From Opisthocomus hoazin (lineage: Eukaryota; Chordata; Aves; Opisthocomiformes; Opisthocomidae), in assembly GCF_030867145.1 (NCBI RefSeq), contig NC_134422.1, positions 11,232,531 through 11,296,530 of the forward strand: a DNA stretch of 64,000 bases. The letters run 5' to 3'. This document shows, one piece after another, positions 33,938 through 45,900 of this stretch (positions are counted from its first letter, which is position 1; each line of letters starts with the position of its first letter). The notes below the pieces were generated by a model. It was given only the letters and a program-made list of their open reading frames with translations, ran no database searches and was not told the DNA's origin. Made by a program: the position numbers and the translations under genes.

Positions 33938-36900
33938 CTGAAACAGAGTGAAAAGCAAAAACCGTCAGGCGCATGCACCTAGTGCATCTTCAAGTTCAGG
34001 AAACGCTCTCACTTGAAGGACAGAAATACAGCTAGCGGATAAACCAAACTCCTCGCACCTTTTCATGCTTCTGGGAAAAACTCAGCTTACTTTGTGAGTA
34101 ATACGACTGAATACACGCAACCCCATTTTCAGTGAAAACGAAGTATATTGGTCACTTCTTGAGGAAAGATGGAAAGAGGAGAGTGAGGCAACAGTTAGCA
34201 CCTTCCCTGACAACCTCCTCGTGCTGTAGCACACCAGGAGCAAACAAAATGCGTGTTAGCTATTTGAAGTTTTAGGAGGAAGCTTTGGCATGAAGATAAT
34301 TACAACTGTTGCAAATATTACTCACCTAGAAGACAGAGCAAGTCTTGAATGAGAGCTTGAAACGGTGGGAAGAAGCACTCATGTTCTTCTAGCTTACGGA
34401 TTATACTACAATGTGCAAGGGAGAGAGGTATAAGGGCGTTTTCAGTGCATCTCCTTGGCTCCTACGTTCTGAAAACACTGCTACTTAGTACATCTAAAAC
34501 CATCTACACCAAAAATGTGTTCTCAAGTTCTGAAACCTGCGGCCAACGAGCGTCAGCTGTCAAAAGAGGACCTCTAAGTTCACTATTGATGCCCTGTATA
34601 CATCCTTCCTTTCCTCCTACATGGCACCAGGTGATTTTTGGACTGGACCTTTAGTCTACGTACGCTAGATATACTGCCTGGGGACAGCTGATGTAGCTGC
34701 CTCAGGTGGAGCAAGGAATATTTTATAAGTGGCTGTTCTCTAGGGAAAACTGAGGAGTGCATGAAGGTTGAGGGAGTCTGCGTTGTTCGCCCGGCCTGTG
34801 CCAGACTCGCTGCCTGCCGCAGGGGGTTCCTAGCGTGTCTGCAGAGCCCAGGCTGGCCGCAAGCTCTCAGAGCCGGCTGCCACACGTACGTGTGGTCCCG
34901 CCTGTTGGGGACAGCACATGATTTGCCCAGTTCCCAAAGTGTCTGGAGGCAGCTTGAGGCACACGTTCTCCTCGCAACTACCACACTTCAATGTTGCAGG
35001 TGAAACCTTGCAGCACTTTCTCCTCCCCAGCCACATGCAGGATCCGCTTTGTCTCCCTGCGACACAGGCATCCCTAATAAGCCTGTCTGATCCCCTCATC
35101 CGTGCAAAACAGCAAGGGGCTTTGGAGCCTCCTGGCCTTAATTTTCCTCTTTGCCAGCTTTATCCTTGTGAAAGCATTCAAGATTCGTTTCAGGTGGGAT
35201 AGCTGTAACTCCTTTACTGTCACAGCTCTCCGACTCTGTAACAAATTATTAAATTGTCTTTCAGTTTAAGGCAGTTCTCTCAATTACTGAATTTGATGTC
35301 TGAAGAATGGTCACCCAGGGAACAGCCCCACAAACCTGTGGATGTCTTGGGTCCCCAGGAGCTGCTGTACCTGCTCCGTCACGCTCTCATTAATCACGGC
35401 ACACAGTTTCCCAACAGTATCCACTACCACAGCGGGTGGAGCCGAACTGTCTGTGGAAAAACAAACACTCCATGTTTCTTACATCAGTACTACAGGGAAG
35501 TATTTTAGGCACAATCCAGATTTTGTTCGGTTTTCACACACCTAGGCATACAAGTCCTGTCATTCACAGAAAACAAAGTGCCTGCACTCAGAAAGGAACC
35601 AAAGTGAGCTAGCAAGGGCGAGTCTCTCACTCCTGCTTCAGTGGCTAAACCTGTCACAGCAAAGACGGTACTAATGCGCGTCCTGCAATGTCAGTGGCAA
35701 TCAGCCGACTGAAACTACACAGAGAGAGGGGGTTACTCATTAGGTTCCTGTGACACAGCGGAAGCGCGGTGTAGGGGCTTGGCCAACAAGGAACCCGCTC
35801 AATAATTACTTTGTTAACAGCCAGAACTTGTTTTGGTATTAGATTTTACCTGCTTCGCCTGCTGCGACTGAAGGCGACAGGCGCCTGGTCCTCGTCTCCC
35901 TCGATTTCAGAAGAGCTAGGCTTGGAGGAGGCATCCTCTGAGCTCCCGTGGTTTGCGATTACTAGGGAGAGCCGAGGCGTGCCCACACCTGCGTGCAGGA
36001 AGACAGCTTCCCTCGCACAGAGGGGCTCGGAAGGCCTCGGCAGCCCGGGAGCCCTGCTCAGCACAGCCAAACCTCTGCACCCAGGAGGAGCAGCACGGCT
36101 GCTGCTCTCCGGAGGTACCAACCAGGAGAGAATGGGCCCTGGGCAGTAAGGCAGCGTGCCTCTGAGTACCGGCACTTTGGTTTCGATATTCAACAAATTT
36201 TTTTTTTTTTTTTTTTTTTTAAGTTTAGCAGCGTAAGACAGAAGTTTCTGAGGACTGGACATCATTACACATGAATGAATTACTGAGTAGAAATCTACAC
36301 CAAAGGTTGAGTTATTTTTTTCTTAAACTTGTTATTTTTCAAGTGGAGAATGAAAGATGGTCAAGGAGAATTATGAAGTCAGCTCACAGGAAACAAAGCT
36401 TTGTAGAAAAAAAAGAATTAAAAATTCAATTTCATCTGTTATTCCTTTCTTCTGCCTCCCTGGTATTCCTCAGCAACTGCTACAGGCTTACAAACAATGG
36501 GGTTTTGCTATTTAAACTCCCACTTGGCAGCAGGTATTTTTATAATCAGTGAAGAATATACCTAGTTTACTCATTTCTCAGCAGCCCAACGTATTTTCTC
36601 TGAGATCAGCCTTTCACTTGTCTCTAGTGAAGCCTAGTGGCTCTCTATGATGGTGTAACAACAAGAGTGGACAAGGGAAAACCAATGGACATCATCTATC
36701 TGGATTTTTGTAAAGCCTTTGACATGGTCCCCCACAACATCCTTCTCTCCAAATTGGAGAGCCATGGATTTAATGAGTGGACTGTTTGGTGGATAAGGAA
36801 TTGGTTGGATGGTCGCAGCCAAAGGGTAGTGGTCAACGACTCCATGTCCGGATGGAGACCAGTGACGAGTGGAGTCCCTCAGGGGTCCGTACTGGGACCG

Positions 36901-39900
36901 GTGCTGTTCAATATATTTATCAATGACATGGACAGCGACATCAAGTGTACCCTCAGCAAGTTTGTAGATGACACCAAGCTGAGTGGTACGGTTGAGACAC
37001 CAGAAGCACGGGATGCCATCCAGAGGGACCTGGACAAGCTGGAGAGGTGGGCCTGTGTGAACCTCATGAGGTTCAACAAGGCCAAGTGCAAGGTCCTGCA
37101 CCTGGGTCGGGGTAATCACCGCTATCAATACAGGCTGGGGGATGAAAGGATCGAGAGCAGCTCTGCTGAGAGGGACTTGGGGGCACTGATAGACGAAAGG
37201 CTGGACATGAGCCGGCAATGTGCGCTGGCAGCCCAGAGGGCCAACCGTGTCCTGGGCTGCATCAGGAGAAGAGTGGCCAGCAGGTCGAGAGAGGTGATTC
37301 TGCCCCTCTACTCTGCTCTGGCGAGACCTCACCTGGAGTACTGCGTTCAGCTCTGGAGCCCTCAGCACAAGAAGGACAGGGAACTGTTGGAGCGGGTCCA
37401 AAGGAGGGCTACAAAAATGATCCGAGGGCTGGAGCACCTCTCCTATGAGGACAGGCTGAGAGAGTTGGGCTTGCTCAGCCTGGAGAAGAGAAGGCTGTGG
37501 GGAGACCTGATTGCAGCCTTTCAGTACTTAAAGGGAGCCTATAGGAAAGATGGGGACAATCTTTTTAGTAGAGACAGCAGTGACAGGACGAGGGGTAATG
37601 GTTTTAAACTAAAACAGGGTAGGTTTAGGCTGGATATAAGGAAGAAATTCTTTACAATGAGGGTGGTGAAACACTGGAACGGGTTGCCCAGAGAGGTAGT
37701 GGAGGCCCCATCCCTGGAAACATTCAAGACCAGGTTGGACAGGGCTCTGAGCAACCTGATCCAGTTAGCGGTGTCCCTGCTTGCTGCAGGGGGGTTGGAC
37801 TAGATGACCTCTAGGGGTCCCTTCCGACCCAAAACTTTGTATGATTCTATGATTCTTCTTCCTTTGGAAATGGCCTGAACAACCGCCAGGTGGTAAAGCC
37901 TTTACCTAGCTCCAGGAGCTCGTGGAGATTTCTCATGGCGTTGGTCATTTCCCCGAGCTTTGTGTAAACCTCGTTCATTCGTGGATAAACGCCATTCAGA
38001 GAATTCACGTCAAACAGCTTCTGGAAGTGAGAGACTATCGCCAGCAGGGTCGGTAAGGACGGTGTCTGGCTGGTCTGCAGCAAACAGAAAGTGTAACTCG
38101 TCAGCATTATCGCTTAACAAATCAGGGATTCTTCTAAGGCATGAAACATTCTTAAAACTAGCCTGTGAAGAAAAACGGGTGTAACTTCCCCTGTTAAATC
38201 ACGGCGTTTCCAATATTCTTAAATCTGAAGACATATTTTAAAAAGAGTTTGCAGACACAAATATCCAGCAAACCAAAACTACTCTTTCGAAAGCTTCCTC
38301 CTGTGTTGCTCAGTGAGTACGCTCGTGTGCTCTCAGCGCTGGCTGAGAAACAGACGGAACAGGGCAACGCCCCAGACTACAGGGCAATGCAAATTCATCG
38401 CTGGTCAAATGACTTTGATCAAAGCAGTCTTCCCCAAGGTGAGTTTATCCATTATGTTAAAATAGCCTTTGACTATTGAATATCTTCAAACAGCTATTTC
38501 TTAAACCCCACAAGGCTTTCAAATGTGCAAATCTAATCACCGTGTGAAGAAAGCATTTAAAAATTCCACAGTAACTTGCGACTATAAACCCCTGGTAAGA
38601 ATTACCTTTTCCTTGTTTTCTATTTCTTCCAAAATTGCATCTACTGTGAACTGGAGGTCTTCAACTCGTATGGATTCTCTGTTCTCCTGCGGATCCGCAG
38701 CGTGCCAGGGCACCAATTCCAGAGACAGTTTTCTCAAGGACCTATGCAAATCCTTTTAAAAGAAGGGAAGGCACACAACTTACTTGAGCAACTGCTGGAA
38801 GTTGTTTTTATTATAGAAACCGGCAGATTTTCCATTTCTCGTAGGCAAAAACATTCCAGTATGGAAGACAGTAAAGTTTTAGTTTTCATGGAATTTAAGC
38901 ACAGTATGTTACTTACATTCTTTGATTTAAAAAGAACACTGATAGTCTAAAAATTAAAGTACTTCGTACGTTAGAGTTTCAGTGAAATAAGAAGTGTTGC
39001 TCTCAAAGAGTTTGGTTTTGAACAAAATTACTTTACTTGTGTTTAGATCAAAAAGTTACTGTGCTGGCAAGACAAAAGGAAGAAAGAGAAAGCATCATCA
39101 TTGATGTGTGAAGCACACACACTCTAAAGCCTAAGGGTCGTCTTAGGGACTCAGCCAGCGGATGAAAGCATTTAGGCAATATACACAGAGGAGTACCTCT
39201 GGCATGTCGTCACACTGCACATTTTCATCCTACTGTGTTTTAAAGTGGTATATAAATGGACAGCAGGATTATTTTTAAAATTTAACACCAAGTCAGGCAA
39301 TAAAAAAACTACACAGAAAAAAAAAAAAAAGCCCTACATGTAGGGAGAGGCCAAGGGGTGGTCAGCAGACTAAAGGAAGAACATCAAGCCAAGTAGAATG
39401 TCACGTTACCTTTAGGGCCCTTAGCTGATCTGCCCACATTTCTATAGTAAGCGGAAGGTGCTCAAACCCACATTCCTGTCCATTCTCTTTAATACAATTT
39501 TGCGCTGGCCCTTTACTGCGCCTGTATATTAACGGAGGAGCTCGTGGACTTCGCAAAATAGAATCAATATGGGACAACACCTTCAACACCAAATAACAAA
39601 TGTTACTGCTCAAACACAAACAACGTTTTTATAATAAAATCCCTCTCCACCACAGTCATGATTGTCTACAACATTAAACCATAAATAGCTCCAATAAGAC
39701 AACTGAGAGGGGATCTTATAAACGCTTATAAATATCTTAAGGGCAGGTGCCAGGAGGATGGGGCCAGGCTCTTGTCAGTGGTGCCCAGCGACAGGGCACA
39801 GGCCAACAGGCACAAACTGAAGCAGAGGAAGTTCTGTCTGAACATGAGGAAGAACTTCTTCACTCTGAGGGTGACAGAGAACTGGAATACATATTTCAAT

Positions 39901-42900
39901 ATGTAATGATTCAAAGACTTAAAAATATACTAGCTAGAAGATAGGTTACAGTAATGCAAATATACATATATATTCCCTTTGAGGGATATTTAACATTTAT
40001 CCACTTGAGGCATTGTTGCTTCCACAGTTTACATTTTGCTAAGTCTTGTTATATTTGCCTTTTTGTTTTTTTTTCCTCTCCCCTCAAAGACAATTAAAAG
40101 CCACTATCTCCTCAAGCATGTTTAAAACCGTAACATAAAGATCTGTTTTGCCAAAGACCTTGAACAAATCCCTGGTCCTGAAAAGACTTCAGCTAAATCC
40201 TTGATTCGATGTTTGCCAACCTAGTCTCCGCTTCCTTGCTGTATTTTCAGGTAGTTTACACTACGATAGAACAATTAAGAATAAGCCTACAGTAACTGTG
40301 AAATCCAGAACATTACAGATGTAAAGGACTTCACATGAACTCTTAGATTCGAAACAGCACGCTTCAGTTTACCTAGTTAAACAAAACTCGTGTACTGTAT
40401 TTCATTGTAACAGTGCTAGACACACAGGGTACAGATAAAATTTGCATACCTGTAAGTATTGCTGGCAAACTGCCTGCAGCTGGTCTACTCCTGCGATACT
40501 CTCAGGTTCTTTCTTTTCTTCTAGTCTATCTCCAGTACTACTCCCCGAAGATCTGCGGGCCAATACGTACAGTGGGTTCCACAAGTAGCCTTAGCAGGAG
40601 ATACTACTTTCAACTTGATAAAAGAACCAGGTATGTAGCACATATGCTTGCATCTACAAAGCACAATCTCCATTTTATGATGCCTGCCAATAGAATTCAC
40701 TCACACTGAACTAGCTGAAGAATATAATACCTAATGCAAATAATATTATTTATCTCCAGTCTCCAGGTTGAGGTTATCCCAGACTGTGTGTGAATTTAGA
40801 AGGGACACCACCAGATGTACAGTTGTTCTGTTATCAGAGGTTCTGCTAAGGCTGAAGACTTAAAATACAGAATTTTACTCCAAAGGGTCAAATTCCGTGC
40901 TCACAGTCTTTATCTGCTTCTGCTTGAAGATCGTTCCTGGCTTACTATATACACAGCTCCCTACACTTTTTGTCAAATCTAAGATAACTTTCTCTAACAC
41001 TACCACCTAAATCACACCCACTGCATGAGAGAAGAGACCATTAATATATACACGATGTAAAATGAAGAACTGAACATTTGAAAAGTTCAAGTGATGTCTT
41101 TTCCAGGCTATAAAATATTTAGCATTCAGTACATGCATGCACAAATGATTAGGTGCAATTACAGATAAAAACACTTTCTCAATACTGGATCTCAAATACC
41201 TTCAATATGTTTTCTTAGCAATGTTTCAGAAAAAAACTAAGTCAATGTCTAAGAACAACATGGACATAACTTCAGTAGCTGCAACATTTTGCCAACTCAT
41301 ACTTTCTCACTCGTAATCCATAATGCAACCAGCAGCTTTCTTTATAGCTCACGGAAGCAGCAAACAACAGAGTGTGGTCCTGTCCATATTGCCTGCAACA
41401 GCATTCAAATCCAGAAAGACAAAATGAAATAAAAGAGACACACTGCTGTGCCCCATGTGGAGCCCATGCCATCATTTCAGAGATTCACGGGGTGTCTTCA
41501 GAGATACAGCAGTATCTGCTGCCCATAACCAGGCTCTGAGGAATGGTGGTAAGGCACATGCTTTATAACCTACTATCTATGTTACAGGTTGCGGAGTACC
41601 TTTGCCTTCAGAAGGTCAGAGGATTAATGAAATTTACTGAAGAAATATACTTACTGGATAGTTTTCTTTAAAGTTTTCTCTAGTTTCTTCACCTGGTGCT
41701 TGTAAAGTTTTATTTCCTGTGCAGTTGGTCTTTTAGAAAGAAAAAGTATCATATTAGATGTCTTGCATTTGAAGGTAGCTATAAAACGCAGCCAAGCGAA
41801 AAAGTACAAAAGCTTTGCCAGCGCTGCAACATCATTCTGGAAATGAAGTTCTGCAACATTTCTACGTGCCAACAGCAATAAACAGCAAACTAAGCATTAG
41901 CAGTTGTTGTCGTTAACAGTGTAAGGAGGGAAGGTTGACGGTTGCTGCCATATCTTATTTCTACGAATTGCTTTAAAGGCAGATTTCATGCTACTTTTTT
42001 GCAGTTGCTGGTGCTTTCGGTTTCTTTCTTTGTAAAGCAAAGTCTGCTGAAGTGCCCTTACAAAGGATGATACTTCTCCTTTCTCACCTTATTTCCAAAT
42101 CTTTCTTGAGATTTATATTTTCAAGCAAAAGCTGTTCATTCCTGGCTTTTGTTTCAGTAAGTTGTTTCTGGAAAGACTGCAACATAGACTGAGTTAATCC
42201 TTTTATTTCACTCATTCCATAATCAACAAGCTGGAACGATTTAAAGCAAGCACATATGAAGAAGGGTTCCCATTTGCCAACACAGCAACACAGCATGGAT
42301 GAGGAACGAGTTGACCAAGAACCACAGCCTGCTGCATTTGACCACAGGTGGAGAACCTGCGATTAAGGAGGTCTACGCAGTCCCCAGCAAAGACGACTCA
42401 CTGAGTCTGAGTCTCTGCACGCAGAAAGTGAACCCTGCCCGCAGAGTTTACAAGTTAAGAAGACATGATAAGAACAAGCGGATAGAAATCAAACACATAT
42501 GTGTTTCTATGTGGCTCTTGAAAGGTAACCGTTTTAGAGATCTGCACGGACTTATTCTCAGCAGTTCCATACCGTGAGCAGTGCTCTGTAATTAGGAGTA
42601 GCATCTAGATTTAAGAATTCTTCCTTGCTTCTTTCTTCTTTCTGTACCTGGTCTTCATCTTTTTTATATTGCCTATTGGGAAAAATAAATTGTTTCAGCT
42701 TACTGTAATTCGATTACCTCAAAGATCTAAGTTTGCTTAGTTAGCAGTTACATATGATAATAAAGTTTCCATAAACTGCAAAGTAAGTAGAAGAGAAATT
42801 CTGCCCTAACATCCACTGCTCTTCTATATTATTTCTGGGAAGCTGTTTCATATACTAATTAAGCGCAGTTACTCCTCAAGAGAAATTCCAGTACAAGCAA

Positions 42901-45900
42901 TTCCCATTTAAATTTTCAAGATAATAATCTCAAATTATAGCATTGTCTCGGGCATCTGGTTGTTGCTTTGTACCATGTAGGCACCGCAACAGAGTTGAAC
43001 AGCTGGTATTCCTTTTGTTTAGGGAGATCAGCTGACTGAGCACTGCTAACGCAGCAATTCTGCCTGTGAACCACGGCGAAAGCAGAAAGGAAGGAAAAAA
43101 AAAAAAAAGGAAAAAAAGATAAAATTATAGCTCAAGTGTCTAAATACCCCCAATTTCCTAGCTGTCCTGGCCTCCTGACTGATCAGCTGCTTAGCCTGAC
43201 TGACAGTTATTCCCCAGATGAATACCAACTTCCACGACCATTACAATCCTTTGCTGTTTCTTACATGTTAGTAACATCTAGAACACAAGAATATTTACCA
43301 TTACAAGGTTGAAGAACAGTAAAGATTAAGAAAATTTAGAACAGTAAAACCATGAGGCATTAGATGAGACCTACCTTAGCTCCTTTTTCATTTGACTAAT
43401 TTGAGATTCGTAATAGTCAATTAGACAAAGGAACCTGAAGAAAGGAAAAACGGTATTTTGAATTTCAGATATTATCCAAAAAGTCATGCCTGAAAGATGC
43501 TGTGACCGCCCCACAGGAAGAGGCCGGCTTACAGAACTCCACTGCACATCAGAAGCGGCTGCTTCAAATACTGCATTTTCTCTCATACCAGAACACACAC
43601 AGCCACAGTTCTTCAAAACAGAAAAGCAGAGACATGAAGTCTGTATTAGTCTAAAAGTAGCAAAATTATTCAAGAGGAGATGCAAGCTAAATCCTCCTGA
43701 CAGCCTCCTCATCTTGTGACGACGTTTACCCAGCAAACTTAACAGCGGGGCACAGTCCCGAGTGCCAGGGCCCAGCGACTGCTGCGGGAGGCAGAGAGCA
43801 CAGGCCCCGCATCGCCCGACAACATCCATCTCCAGTGACAATAAAAGTGCTCCCAAAGTAAGTGGTTGCAAAAGACAGAGCCACAAAAAAACTGAACAGC
43901 TGAGAAACTGCCTTTCCTCTTGAGCACTCCGAGATGGTCTGTTTTGGAGAGACAGATGAGAACGCACAGGGAACCAAGCTCCATGATCCTTCCTCTCATA
44001 CAGCAAGGGCATGAGCAAAAGGCTGCACATACACAAACCCTGTGAAGTGCTTCCCAGGAAAACACTGCTAGCCAGGCCTAGAAAACCAGGTGACATCAGC
44101 ACAGTAAAGGGATGCCTACCTGAGGCCTGAGAATTAGCAAATCTCTGATTACAGCAAAACTATGGAGACCTTACTGCAAGAGACACAGGCTTGGAATACT
44201 TTCGGAACCTTCCCCAAAGCACCTGGGAAGCCTCACAGCAAGCCAGCAGTCAGCAGATGCAAAGACCACTTTCCAAAAACGGAAAGGTTTTTTTGGAGGG
44301 CAGAGGTTGGGGTGTGGTGTTTGTTGTTTTTTTTCCTTTGGTTATTTTTTTAATTTTCATTTTAAAATGTTGGAACCCCAGGATGAGATCATCACCCCAG
44401 CAGATGCTGCAGTTCCACAGCAGAGTGAATGATTCCCTTCTCTTTGCTGACACCTAGTGTATGCAGGGGCTGATAATTTTTAAATTTCTGCCACGGATTT
44501 ATCCTGCTCACATTTTTTATACAAGAAAAAATTACTGCATTGATGTACCTTTACAAGAATGCATATTTCCGCTTGCACTCCTAAGGCCTCCAGCTTTTTT
44601 TTTTTTTCATGTAAATATCGAGAACAGTTACTTGAAAATCCTTTTCTTCATTTGATGTTACAGGTTATTCACCAATGTAAGAAAATTGCTTACGGCTGAT
44701 CTAGAAGAGACTTGGGAGCTCTTTTGCAAAACCGACAAAACATTTTGTTTTGGGTGGCAACACGCCGCTGCTCCTCCATCCCAGCTTTGCACAGCTCCTT
44801 CTGCAAACGGGCAATAATCTCCTCCTGCTCTTGCAGCTTCTCCTGCTGCTGTTGGTATTTCGCCTGGGAAGAGACAACGGGAGCACTACAGAATTATTCT
44901 AACCCGCAAGCTGCAGACTGCACTGTACATGCCCAAGTAGGCACCGGGTCCCAGGGAAGCTTGGTACTTGTTATTTAGCCGTGCTGAAGAGGCAGTAGAA
45001 GAATACAGATTTTTTTCTAAGTTATTGCTAGAAAATTCTGTATAGATTGAAAAGTCTTAGCTATAAGTAGTGTACTAACGGTATGACCCAAGACTCGTAT
45101 TTATTTTGAACGCTGTAAATATTTTTAGAGCTTTATAAAAAAGTCAAAAGTTTGAGTCCTCAGATGGCCCTATCTGAATTACCTGTGAAGCCTGTTGATC
45201 TTTTTGAAGTTCTTTGACTTGATTCTGTTGCTGGCAAACTTTAGCTATTGTCTCATCCTCCAGCTGACAAATTTTGGACTTAATATTTTTCACCACATTT
45301 TCCAAATCATTAGCCCGTTGTTCTTGTCGAGATGCCCGACCTCGTTCCATCCGTACCTCATCTCTAAAAAAAAAAAATCAATCCTTGATTTCAGTTAACC
45401 TCCTTTCACTAAATACAGTGAAGGAAGCACAGGCCGGGCAAACGTCATCTGGTGACACTCAGCAATAGCCTGTGGCAGCCGGTATGGGCAACGGGCCGGT
45501 ACGGGAAGCAGCAGCAGATGAAATACGCTGAGCGCTCCAAAGGAACTGGGCTAACGTTGCTGCATACTGGACAGAGAACTCGGGAGAAAGGTCTTAGGCC
45601 TCGGCTGTGACAGGAGCTCCACCTGGCAGGAGACAGGCACTGATAGTACTTCTGCTTCGCATGAGCAAGCAAGTTCCTTCCACTGCCTCTTACCTAAGAG
45701 AACGATTAGCTTCCATGAGCCCCTGCATCAGTCGCTGCTGTCGGTCGGTGTCTTCCACCAGCGTTTTTAACACGAGCCTTATTCCCAGAGAAGACTGACC
45801 GTCTAAGACGATCGTACCTGGAGATACATAAAGTCATAACGAAGGGCTTTTAATAGCTGAAGAAGATCGCACTTCTACTACCATTTAGAAGTGACGGCAT

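Larger units (their letters stand above)
38075..42572 (-). other. CEP70 introns 7 to 12
   Basis: Mostly AT-rich DNA around five exons, with an A-run at 39318 and a CR1 piece at 39696. Nothing else recognised. Confidence 0.55.
42673..45693 (-). other. CEP70 introns 3 to 6
   Basis: Introns around exons 4 to 6. A-runs near 43095 and T-runs near 44600. The interval 43435-44102 stays open in the exon 6 frame. Confidence 0.5.
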
